Positions 1 through 5,926 of a stretch of DNA of 7,012 nucleotides are shown here, piece after piece. Source of the DNA: Actinomycetes bacterium (GTDB lineage: Bacteria > Actinomycetota > Thermoleophilia > Solirubrobacterales > Solirubrobacteraceae); NCBI GenBank assembly GCA_023405705.1, contig JAEXXR010000651.1:1-7012 (forward strand). The letters are read 5' to 3'. The notes beneath the pieces were generated by a model, which saw only the letters and a program-made list of their open reading frames with translations, ran no database searches and had not been told where the DNA came from. Every line of letters starts with the position of its first letter. Within the stretch, counting starts at the first letter, position 1. A program made the translations under genes and the position numbers.

Positions 1-484
1 AGGCGAGGTCGCCGATCGCCGTCTTGTCGCTGAACTTCGGGTCCGACGCGCACAGCGAGATCGCCGGCACGCCGCGGCGCTGGGCGGTGATCGCCGCCGG
101 GCTGCCGTAGTCGAAGTCGCAGGTGACGGCGAGGACGCGGGCGCCCTTGCCGATCAGCTCCTCGGCGACGGTGCCGGCGCGCGCGAGATCCGAGCGCGTG
201 TCCTGCGACTCGACGACCAGTCTGCGGCCGTCGATGCCGCCGGCCGCGTTGATCTCGTCGACGCGCAGCTTCAGCGCCTGCGTCGGCTCGACGTCGTTGG
301 CGGCCAGGATCCCCGTCTCCGCGGTGGCGGCGCCGATCACGATCGGGCCGTCGGTGTCGGCCTTGGCGGTGCTGCCACCGCCGCCGGAGTCGCTCTGGCC
401 GCTGCCGCAGCCGGCGCCGAGCGCTGCAAGCAGCACGGCAGCGCCGAGCGCCGCCGCACCGCGCACGTTGGTGCGTCGCATCAT
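1..484 (-). CDS. ABC-transporter substrate-binding lipoprotein, branched-chain amino acid (LivK) type, 3' end beyond window
   Basis: This is the first 161 codons of an extracytoplasmic solute-binding protein, truncated by the window edge. Residues 1-26 form a lipoprotein signal: an Arg-containing start (MMRRTNVR), an Ala/Leu-rich core, then ALGAGC with the lipidated Cys at 26. A Gly/Ser linker (about 27-40) follows. The mature part opens with IVIGAATAETG and continues with INAAGGIDGR and VVESQDTRSD, the wording of periplasmic binding protein type 1 (Peripla_BP_6/LivK). Such proteins deliver amino acids, amides or related small molecules to a Liv-type permease. The ligand cannot be read from this fragment. 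The start is the ATG at 484 or the adjacent ATG at 481; a purine-rich Shine-Dalgarno lies at 491-500. The gene diverges from the helicase. The permease and ATPase genes, if linked, lie outside the window. One AGA arginine codon follows a CGC in GIDGRR. The family call is firm; the substrate is not known. Confidence 0.88.
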   Translation of the reverse strand, partial: MMRRTNVRGAAALGAAVLLAALGAGCGSGQSDSGGGGSTAKADTDGPIVIGAATAETGILAANDVEPTQALKLRVDEINAAGGIDGRRLVVESQDTRSDLARAGTVAEELIGKGARVLAVTCDFDYGSPAAITAQRRGVPAISLCASDPKFSDKTAIGDLA

Positions 485-490
485 CCTCAG

Positions 491-500
491 TCCTCTCCTC
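491..500 (-). promoter_or_regulatory. Ribosome binding site of the substrate-binding lipoprotein gene
   Basis: On the minus strand this reads GAGGAGAGGA, ending 6 bases before the ATG at 484 and 9 before the second ATG at 481. The AGGAG core sits about 10 bases from the first ATG, so either start is usable. The position supports a start here rather than further upstream. Confidence 0.6.
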
Positions 501-756
501 GCCGTGATCGCCTGCCCGGGACGGGACGGGGCGTGAGCGAAACGGCGCTCGTCACAGGTCGAGATCGAGTGTCCTGCGCCGGCTGGCGGTCCCTCGCTGG
601 AGATCGTGAGAAGTTGGGGCGCGGCCTTCTCTCCCGGTACGGAAGCGGGCGCGCGGGCCGCTCCCGGCGGGCTTTCGCGCGCTCGCGGGTGCGACGCGCG
701 CGCGTGGCGGGCGATCTGGCGGGTGCCTCGCGCGCGGGCGCGGGCGGACGCGCCGC

Positions 757-762
757 TACCCT
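757..762 (+). promoter_or_regulatory. Candidate -10 box (TACCCT) for a leaderless helicase transcript
   Basis: TACCCT fits the TAnnnT pattern of actinobacterial -10 elements and ends 8 bases before the GTG at 771. A transcript starting 7-8 bases downstream would begin at or next to the GTG, giving a leaderless mRNA. No good Shine-Dalgarno is present before 771 (only CAGGGG) and no clear -35 was found. This is inference from spacing alone. Confidence 0.35.
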
Positions 763-770
763 CAGGGGCC

Positions 771-2957
771 GTGGTCCAGCTCGTCCCCGAACGCCCCAAC
801 GTCGAGCTGCGCACGGAGGAGGAGCGGGGCCGGATCGTCGCGCTCGCCTTCCCCTACGACCGGCATCTGGTGGAGGCCGTCCGCGCGATCCCGCACCGGC
901 GCTTCGACTGGGACACCTACGAGTGGTGGGCGCCGGCCGACGACTGGGTCGCGATGCACGTCGCCGACATCCTCAGACGGTTCCCGGAGCTGGTCCCGAC
1001 CGCGCAGGTCAGCGACTGGCTGGAGAGCATCGAGAAGCGCTGGCTCGGCCACGTTCGCACGGCCCGCCACGACGGCAGGGGCTGGTGGGCGCTGCACACG
1101 CTCGCCGGCGCGGTGCCCGAGGCGCTGGTGGAGGGGTCGGTGACGCGCGAGGAGGACGGCGCGCTGCTGATCCCGCTGACGGAGGCGAACGCGCACGTGC
1201 TGCGCGAGCAGGAGTCGGCGAAGCTCGACGCGGCGGCCGACCGCTGCGTCTCCTCGCTGGAGCTGGGCGACGCGCCGCCGCCGGCGCGGCTGGTGGCGAC
1301 CCACGGCGTCGAGGGCCCGCGGCTGCGGCTGGAGGTGCTGTGGGATCCGTATGCCGGCGAGGCGTTCGACGAGCTGCCGGGCTGCGAGGGCGAGCGGACG
1401 GTGCCGGTCGACCCGTGGCTGCTGGAGCCGCTCGACCACTTCGTCGCGCTCCATCAGGTCGAGGTGACCTACAGCGCGAGCGTCGTGCTCGGCAGGCTGC
1501 GCGAGGAGGCCGAGGCGGCGGCGGCCGCGATCCGCGCCTCGCGCGCGACGGAGGCCGAGCCGCTGGCTGAGGTGGCGGAGCGGATGGGCGGCGAGCTGGA
1601 GCCGTTCCAATGGGCCGGCGTGCGCTACGTGCTGGACGCCCGGCGCGCGTTCGTCGCCGACGAGCAGGGTCTCGGCAAGACGGTCGAGGCGCTGGCGGCG
1701 ATCGAGGCCGACGACGCCTTCCCGGCGGTGGTCGTCTGCCCGGCGTCGCTGAAGCTGAACTGGGAGCGCGAGGCGGCGAGATGGCTGCCGCACCGGACGG
1801 TGTCTGTGGTCGAGGGCCGCCAGGCGGTGCCGCGCACGGCGGAGATCACGATCCTCAACTACGAGATCGTCGACAACCACCGCGAGGCGCTCGCCCGCCT
1901 GCGCCCGGGCGCGCTCGTGCTGGACGAGGCCCACTACTGCAAGAACCCGGCGGCGAAGCGGACCCGCGCGATCCGCCGGCTGGCCGAGACGATGCCGCGC
2001 GAGAAGCTGCGCCTGGCGCTGACCGGCACCCCGGTCCTCAATCATCCCGATGAATTGATCAGCCAGCTGCGCGTGCTCGGCCGGTTGGAGGACTTCGGCT
2101 CCGGCGCCCGCTTCAGACAGCAGTTCCGCGGCCCGTTGACGGAGGAGCGGCTGCACTGGCATCTGCGCCGCCGCTGCTTCGTGCGGCGGCTGAAGTCGGA
2201 GGTGCTGCCGCAGCTCCCGGCCAAGCGCCAGGTCGTGGTGCCGGTCGCGCTCGACAACAAGCGCGAGTACGAGCTGGCCGAGAGAGACGTGATCGCCTGG
2301 CTGCGCGAGCAGCCGCTGGACCTGAGAGAGCTGAACGCCAGAATCGCCGCGACCCTGCGCGCGAAGCGGCTGGCGCAGTTGGGCGCGCTCCAGCGGATCG
2401 CGGCGCGCGGCAAGCTGAAGGCCGCCCTGGCCTGGATCGACGACTTCCTCGCCTCAGGCGAGCCGCTGGTGGTGTTCGCCCACCACCGCGAGGTGCAGGA
2501 GGCGCTGATCGCCCGCTTCCCCGAAGCGCTGCACCTGCTCGGCAGCGACTCGGTCCATGCGCGCGAGATGGCGGTCGCGGAGTTCCAGGACCCGCACGGC
2601 CCCCAGCTGATCGTCTGCGCCACCCGCGTCGCGGCCCAGGGCATCACCCTGACCCGCGCCTCCAACGTGGCGTTCCTGGAGCTGGAGTGGACCCCCGCGA
2701 TGCACGACCAGGCCGAGGACCGCTGCCACCGCATCGGCCAGCGCGACGCCGTCACCGCCTGGTACCTCCTGGCGGCGAGAACGATCGACGAGACGATGGC
2801 CCGCCTCATCCAGCGCAAGCGCGGCATCGTCGCCGCCGTCACCGACGGCCGCCGCCTCGACGGCGACACCCTCGTCGAAGAGGTCGTCCGCGAGCTCCGC
2901 GAAGGCCGCCCCTTCCGACATCTGAAGTCCGTGACGGAGCCGGCGGGGGCGACGTGA
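771..2957 (+). CDS. SNF2-family DNA-dependent ATPase, SMARCAL1/ZRANB3-like, with HARP-like N-terminal region
   Basis: A 728-residue protein from the GTG at 771. The ATPase core is complete: motif I DEQGLGKT (297-304), Ia VVCPASLKLNWERE, II LDEAH (384-388), III LTGTP (417-421), RRLKSEVLPQLPAK (472-485), IV VVFAHH (567-572), V/VI region with QAEDRCHRIGQ (647-657). From memory of the family, the RRLKS-VL-QLPAK and VFAHH strings and the short linker between lobes match SMARCAL1/ZRANB3 annealing helicases better than Snf2 or Rad54. Residues 21-75 (VALAFPYDRHLVEAVRAIP, then FDWDTYEWWAP) resemble the HARP domain that binds fork DNA in SMARCAL1. Expected role: ATP-driven DNA translocation, strand annealing or fork remodelling in the cytoplasm. 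The frame is open to a GTG at 606, but 771 is preferred: the sequence before it is low-complexity, and a TAnnnT box is well placed for 771. AGA codons occur several times. It ends 33 bases from the convergent neighbour. Helicase family is near certain; the subfamily is inference. Confidence 0.93.
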   Translation: MVQLVPERPNVELRTEEERGRIVALAFPYDRHLVEAVRAIPHRRFDWDTYEWWAPADDWVAMHVADILRRFPELVPTAQVSDWLESIEKRWLGHVRTARHDGRGWWALHTLAGAVPEALVEGSVTREEDGALLIPLTEANAHVLREQESAKLDAAADRCVSSLELGDAPPPARLVATHGVEGPRLRLEVLWDPYAGEAFDELPGCEGERTVPVDPWLLEPLDHFVALHQVEVTYSASVVLGRLREEAEAAAAAIRASRATEAEPLAEVAERMGGELEPFQWAGVRYVLDARRAFVADEQGLGKTVEALAAIEADDAFPAVVVCPASLKLNWEREAARWLPHRTVSVVEGRQAVPRTAEITILNYEIVDNHREALARLRPGALVLDEAHYCKNPAAKRTRAIRRLAETMPREKLRLALTGTPVLNHPDELISQLRVLGRLEDFGSGARFRQQFRGPLTEERLHWHLRRRCFVRRLKSEVLPQLPAKRQVVVPVALDNKREYELAERDVIAWLREQPLDLRELNARIAATLRAKRLAQLGALQRIAARGKLKAALAWIDDFLASGEPLVVFAHHREVQEALIARFPEALHLLGSDSVHAREMAVAEFQDPHGPQLIVCATRVAAQGITLTRASNVAFLELEWTPAMHDQAEDRCHRIGQRDAVTAWYLLAARTIDETMARLIQRKRGIVAAVTDGRRLDGDTLVEEVVRELREGRPFRHLKSVTEPAGAT

Positions 2958-2976
2958 CGTCGCAAACTAATGTCAA

Positions 2977-2989
2977 GCGTGGAGCACGC
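2977..2989. terminator. Small hairpin between convergent genes, weak terminator candidate
   Basis: GCGTG (2977-2981) pairs with CACGC (2985-2989) around a GAG loop in the 33-base gap between the stops at 2957 and 2991. Read on the minus strand it lies two bases after the TAA stop and is followed by a mildly T-rich tract, TTGACATTAGTTTG. The stem is only 5 bp and there is no true T run, so this is a weak call. Confidence 0.22.
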
Positions 2990-2990
2990 G

Positions 2991-4208
2991 TTACGGCATA
3001 CTGCGAAGAGCGATGCGCGTGTAGTCGAGGATCTGCACGACGTCCAAGAGGTAGTGGGAAAGGCGCAACGCAGCGAGCGAATCGAGGAGGAACAGGAGGT
3101 AGTTCTCTTCACTTCCGTCCTCGTAGACCAGCAGGCCGTTGGCGGCGTCATGGTGGACGAGCGTATGACCAATGTCGTTACGAGTGTTGCGCGATACCGA
3201 CGTGTACAGCTTTTCCGCCAATGGGAAATCAACGAGCCACTCCGCACGTCTGAACGCGGTGGTTCTGCGAGCTTTGTTCAGGCTCCGCGACTCCTGGTCC
3301 GAGTATGAGCGAGCATCGCCGCGAAGAGCGAGATTCGCGATAGGTGCAGTAAAGGCGAGGGTCCGCGATCCCAGCTCGAACAGGTCTTGATACAGGCTCT
3401 TTCGAGCCGCGAAGTCATCTCGCATCACGCGGAACTCGTCGAGTTTGACGCGACCCTCCATGTGAGGGATCCAGAGAGCCGGATAAATCGCATCCATGTC
3501 GTCAAAAGCAGCAAAGACTGCATGCACGACCCGCGTCCGGTGATGTCTGAGCGAACCGGCGTCGAACTCGGCGAAGAGCTGGCGCATCGCCTCACGACGC
3601 GACGACATCGCATCAGCACAGAGTTTCAGCAGCTCCTCCGCTGCATTCTCGCGAATCTGATGGTCTTCGAACGGTTCGTACAGCATCGCGACGCCCTGCT
3701 CGAAGACGCTGAGCGGATCGTCGGCAAGCTCGACTTCTAAGGTTGGAGCAACTGCTGACAACACATTGCGGATTCCTGCAGCATCACGCGCTTCGAAGAA
3801 GCCCGCGGCTCGACGCAACGGCGCATACGCCTCCTCACGGAGCGCACGCATCCGCTCGACTCTCGAAACCACCTCAGAGGTCGTTTCATTGCCGAGGCAC
3901 ATTGCAAGTTGAATGAAAGGCGTAATCGTCGGCTCGCCCGCTTCGGTGCCGAGCAGGCTGACATGTACCGGCAAATCAGTCGCGATGGCGACGGCCACGG
4001 CTCCGGGAGGCTCACAACTCAAGACTTCGAGATCGTCACTGCGAAATTCGTATGCTTCGCCGAGCCGAGCGACAAAGGTCGCCCGATGCACTGTCGAACA
4101 AGTCGGACAGGCAAACACGCATCGCTGCTCACCTCCCGCGACTGAGATACGCAGGACGATTTCTGTCTCACAAGTCTCGCAACGCGTTGGCACTCGATGC
4201 ACAGCCAT
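2991..4208 (-). CDS. Unknown protein with N-terminal zinc-ribbon pattern and C-terminal HEPN-like R-x4-H motif
   Basis: I do not recognise the family of this 405-residue, apparently soluble protein (no signal peptide or membrane helix). Residues 10-37 hold C10-x2-C13 and C34-x2-C37, a zinc-ribbon spacing, with a further Cys at 30. Residues 110-300 look mostly helical. The C-terminus carries RNDIGH (343-348), an R-N-x3-H motif, then a short hairpin-like stretch GLLVYEDGSEENY (358-370) and long helices (371-402). R-x4-6-H with a polar residue after Arg is the catalytic signature of HEPN ribonucleases, common in toxins and antiphage proteins; that this is one is inference. The ATG at 4208 is the first possible start, since an in-frame TGA lies at 4217-4215. 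There is no Shine-Dalgarno. Composition departs from both neighbours: about 55-58% G+C, with many A/T-ending codons. That suggests horizontal acquisition. It is convergent with the helicase and downstream of, but unlikely to be co-transcribed with, the lipase. The coding call is strong; the function is open. Confidence 0.82.
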   Translation of the reverse strand: MAVHRVPTRCETCETEIVLRISVAGGEQRCVFACPTCSTVHRATFVARLGEAYEFRSDDLEVLSCEPPGAVAVAIATDLPVHVSLLGTEAGEPTITPFIQLAMCLGNETTSEVVSRVERMRALREEAYAPLRRAAGFFEARDAAGIRNVLSAVAPTLEVELADDPLSVFEQGVAMLYEPFEDHQIRENAAEELLKLCADAMSSRREAMRQLFAEFDAGSLRHHRTRVVHAVFAAFDDMDAIYPALWIPHMEGRVKLDEFRVMRDDFAARKSLYQDLFELGSRTLAFTAPIANLALRGDARSYSDQESRSLNKARRTTAFRRAEWLVDFPLAEKLYTSVSRNTRNDIGHTLVHHDAANGLLVYEDGSEENYLLFLLDSLAALRLSHYLLDVVQILDYTRIALRSMP

Positions 4209-4217
4209 CGCGCGTCA

Positions 4218-4223
4218 ATGCTA
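4218..4223 (-). promoter_or_regulatory. Candidate -10 box (TAGCAT) of the HEPN-like gene
   Basis: On the minus strand TAGCAT ends 9 bases before the A of the ATG at 4208, so the transcript would have almost no leader. This fits the missing Shine-Dalgarno. No -35 was recognised. The in-frame TGA at 4217-4215 lies just after the box. Confidence 0.3.
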
Positions 4224-4267
4224 TTCCGACAGCCGCGCCGTATGCGGCGGTCGTCTCCCGTCCGGCG

Positions 4268-4295
4268 GCCGCCGCGGCGCGAGCCCCGCGGCGGC
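4268..4295. terminator. GC-rich 10-bp hairpin between lipase and HEPN-like genes
   Basis: A perfect stem is formed by 4268-4277 (GCCGCCGCGG) and 4286-4295 (CCGCGGCGGC) around an 8-base loop. It lies 80 bases after the lipase stop and about 60 bases before the next minus-strand gene. There is no T tract on either side, so it is not a classical intrinsic terminator. It may still slow or end lipase transcription, which would separate the two minus-strand genes. The stem is seen directly; the role is inferred. Confidence 0.35.
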
Positions 4296-4374
4296 GACCT
4301 GGCTCCCTTTCAGGCCGCCGCCGCGTGCGCTCCGCGCTCCCCCGCGGGTCAGGGTCGGGTGGTCGTGGTGATGA

Positions 4375-5613
4375 TCAGCAGTTGGTCGGGGCCGTTCTGC
4401 CGGCGATGCGGTCGGCGAGCCAGTTGACGACCTCTATCTGGGCCAGGAGCTGGGTGGAGACGTGCTCGGCCGGGTAGCCGGCGAGGCGGGCGCGGATGCC
4501 GGTGGCGCACCACTGTCTGTGGACTCTCTGGGCGACCGAGTAGGGGATCACCTCGTCCCATATGCCGTGGTAGACGAGCAGCGGCACGGACGGTCTCGAG
4601 CCGCCGAGGTTGTTGGCGTTCAGCGCGGCGGTGAAGTCGGGCTGGGTGGTCGGGTCTATCGCGCCGGTGGTGAAGTCGCGTATCTCTCTCGTCGCGAAGA
4701 GGAGGAGCGCGGGGATCTGGCAGAGCGTGTTCAGGGTCGCGATCGAGGCTCTGCCGTAGGTGTTCAGGTATCTGTCGACGTTCAGCGCCGGGTAGGCGGC
4801 GCGGAAGCCGATCGCCGTCCCCGCCAGGAAGGCGAAGAAGGCGCTGCCGTCGATGTTGTTCTTGACCGCCTGCAGGTTCGCGGGCGTGCCGCCGGCCGCG
4901 ATGCCGACGATGTTCAGCTCCGGCGCGTAGCCGAGGTGCTGCTGGGCGACCCAGCCGGCGGCGCCGCCGCCCTGCGAGTAGCCCTCGACGCCGACCTTCG
5001 TCGCCGCCGAGAGGCCGGCGGGCGCCAGGCGCGTGGCGGCGCGCAGCGCGTCGAGGACCGCTCTGCCCTCGGAGATGCCGACGTTGTACTGGTGGTCGCC
5101 GGGCGTGCCGAGCCCGGGGTAGTCGGTGACGACCACCGCCCAGCCGCGTCTGAGCAGGTTGGTGACCGCGAACGCCTCGTCGAAGTTGCCGGCCGTCATC
5201 GAGCGCGACGGCGCGCACGAGTCGTCCCAGCCCTGCGTGCCGGTCGCGTACGCCGTCAGCGGGCGCGTGCCGCCGCCGGTCCACGCCGCTCTCGGGACGA
5301 GCACCGTGCCCGAAACGGCGATCGCGTTGCCGGCGACGTCGGTCGAGCGGTAGAGGATCTCGTACGCGGTCGCGTTGTTGTCGTTGGCGATCGACGTGTT
5401 CGCGACGCGATGCCAGATCACGTCGCCTGCAGTGCCGGCCGGCAGCGGGCTCGGCGGCGTGTAGAAGCCGAGCCCCGGCGGTGGGTCGAGGGCCATCGCG
5501 GGCGCCGCAGCGAACGCGCTCAGCAACATGGTCGCGAGCACCGCCAGCACGGCTGGAAGCGCCCGTCGGCGCGCCGTCGCAGAGCGGCCTCGCGCGCGGT
5601 CGAACGTGGTCAC
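4375..5613 (-). CDS. Secreted alpha/beta-hydrolase, secretory lipase (LIP) family
   Basis: A 412-residue exported lipase or esterase. Residues 1-41 are a Sec signal: a basic start ending in ARRR, a hydrophobic core (about 19-37) and a likely cut after AMA, before LDPPPG. The nucleophile elbow is GYSQG (211-215, Ser213). The acid is Asp353 in YHGIWDEVIPY, with His384 in GYPAEHVS. These are the expected triad positions for the secretory lipase family (Pfam LIP, Candida antarctica lipase A-like). DYPGLGTPGDH and SEGRAVLDALRAA are further family strings. Four cysteines (133, 298, 369, 412) could form two disulfides. The expected reaction is hydrolysis of acylglycerol or other ester bonds outside the cell; the substrate cannot be told. 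The frame is open upstream to 6045, but the GTG at 5613 is chosen because a strong AAAGGAGA lies 7 bases before it and the signal peptide follows directly. It diverges from the repeat-protein gene. AGA arginine codons are present. Confidence 0.92.
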   Translation of the reverse strand: MTTFDRARGRSATARRRALPAVLAVLATMLLSAFAAAPAMALDPPPGLGFYTPPSPLPAGTAGDVIWHRVANTSIANDNNATAYEILYRSTDVAGNAIAVSGTVLVPRAAWTGGGTRPLTAYATGTQGWDDSCAPSRSMTAGNFDEAFAVTNLLRRGWAVVVTDYPGLGTPGDHQYNVGISEGRAVLDALRAATRLAPAGLSAATKVGVEGYSQGGGAAGWVAQQHLGYAPELNIVGIAAGGTPANLQAVKNNIDGSAFFAFLAGTAIGFRAAYPALNVDRYLNTYGRASIATLNTLCQIPALLLFATREIRDFTTGAIDPTTQPDFTAALNANNLGGSRPSVPLLVYHGIWDEVIPYSVAQRVHRQWCATGIRARLAGYPAEHVSTQLLAQIEVVNWLADRIAGRTAPTNC

Positions 5614-5620
5614 GGTCGAT

Positions 5621-5628
5621 TCTCCTTT
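5621..5628 (-). promoter_or_regulatory. Ribosome binding site of the lipase gene
   Basis: On the minus strand this reads AAAGGAGA, 7 bases before the GTG at 5613. It is the best Shine-Dalgarno in the window and decides the lipase start against the longer open frame. Confidence 0.75.
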
Positions 5629-5633
5629 CCCCC

Positions 5634-5654
5634 GCGGGCGCCCCGAGCGCCCGC
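5634..5654 (-). promoter_or_regulatory. Leader hairpin just upstream of the lipase ribosome binding site
   Basis: GCGGGCGC (5634-5641) and GCGCCCGC (5647-5654) form a perfect 8-bp stem with a 5-base loop, 5 bases upstream of AAAGGAGA in the lipase leader. All eight pairs are G-C, so it should be stable in RNA. It could affect mRNA stability or translation, or be an inverted-repeat operator; no known riboswitch or leader class is recognised. Confidence 0.45.
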
Positions 5655-5669
5655 ATCCCCTTGTCGTCC

Positions 5670-5683
5670 GGGGCGGCCGCCCC
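5670..5683. promoter_or_regulatory. 14-bp perfect palindrome in the divergent region
   Basis: GGGGCGGCCGCCCC is identical to its reverse complement and lies 56 bases upstream of the lipase GTG, between the divergent genes. A two-fold symmetric site could bind a dimeric regulator. In GC-saturated DNA such palindromes also arise by chance, so this is a candidate only. Confidence 0.25.
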
Positions 5684-5910
5684 ATGCAGCCGCCATCACC
5701 GGAAGACTGGATTTCTGTCCAACTTTCAGAGCGGCGAAACCGCACCGCGCGAAGTTGTGCGATCGGCGCAACCGTCGACTGCCCGGTTGGTGGCGTCCCT
5801 CCAACTGCTGGCGCATCGGCGTTGGCGGCGAGCCGCGCAGATGTCGGCGGAGAACCGACCGGTGAGCGCCCCGGCCCGGACGTAGCCTCGCTCGCCTCAC
5901 CCACTCCACG

Positions 5911-5916
5911 GAAGGA
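5911..5916 (+). promoter_or_regulatory. Ribosome binding site of the repeat-protein gene
   Basis: GAAGGA lies 10 bases before the ATG at 5927. It is a moderate Shine-Dalgarno match at the long end of normal spacing, and supports this start together with the signal peptide that follows. Confidence 0.45.
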
Positions 5917-5926
5917 CCGACCGGCG

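Larger units (their letters stand above)
485..770. other. Divergent intergenic region, lipoprotein gene / helicase gene
   Basis: This stretch separates two divergent genes. I see no convincing coding sequence. The helicase frame stays open back to a GTG at 606, but the extra residues are Arg/Ala/Gly-rich and unlike the family. A small inverted repeat (GAGCG at 535-539, CGCTC at 546-550) has a 6-base loop. No clear -35/-10 pair for the minus-strand gene was found. A TACCCT box near the right end may drive the helicase. Confidence 0.5.
5614..5926. other. Divergent intergenic region, lipase / repeat-protein genes
   Basis: This 313-base gap should hold promoters for both secreted-protein genes. 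The lipase side contains the ribosome binding site, an 8-bp leader hairpin and a 14-bp palindrome. A less GC-rich patch at about 5700-5765 is the likeliest promoter area. On the minus strand it includes TTGGAC (a possible -35), but no matching -10 was found. On the plus strand TAGCCT at 5883-5888 could be a -10 for the right-hand gene, giving a leader of about 30 bases. No convincing small gene was seen. Confidence 0.5.

Noticed and set aside
535..550. GAGCG/CGCTC inverted repeat as an operator
   Set aside because: Only 5 bp in GC-rich DNA, with no promoter element recognised beside it; expected by chance.
533..1570. Plus-strand open frame, 345 codons, overlapping the helicase start
   Set aside because: Mostly Arg/Gly/Ala low-complexity sequence; a frame shadow of the helicase.
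762..2162. Long minus-strand open frame, 466 codons, antisense to the helicase
   Set aside because: Arg-, Leu- and Gln-rich with no domain. It lies opposite a gene with all SNF2 motifs and arises because GC-rich third positions remove stops.
2958..2990. Target-site duplication or attachment site at the edge of the low-GC gene
   Set aside because: Comparing 2958-2990 with 4209-4260 by eye gave no direct or inverted repeat longer than a few bases.
2042..3247. Minus-strand frame of 401 codons across the helicase end and the HEPN-like gene
   Set aside because: Ser/Arg-rich, spans two real genes of different composition and has no recognisable domain.
4462..5865. Plus-strand frame of 467 codons antisense to the lipase
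   Set aside because: Arg/Gly/Val-rich repetitive composition; the lipase frame has signal peptide, ribosome binding site and catalytic triad.
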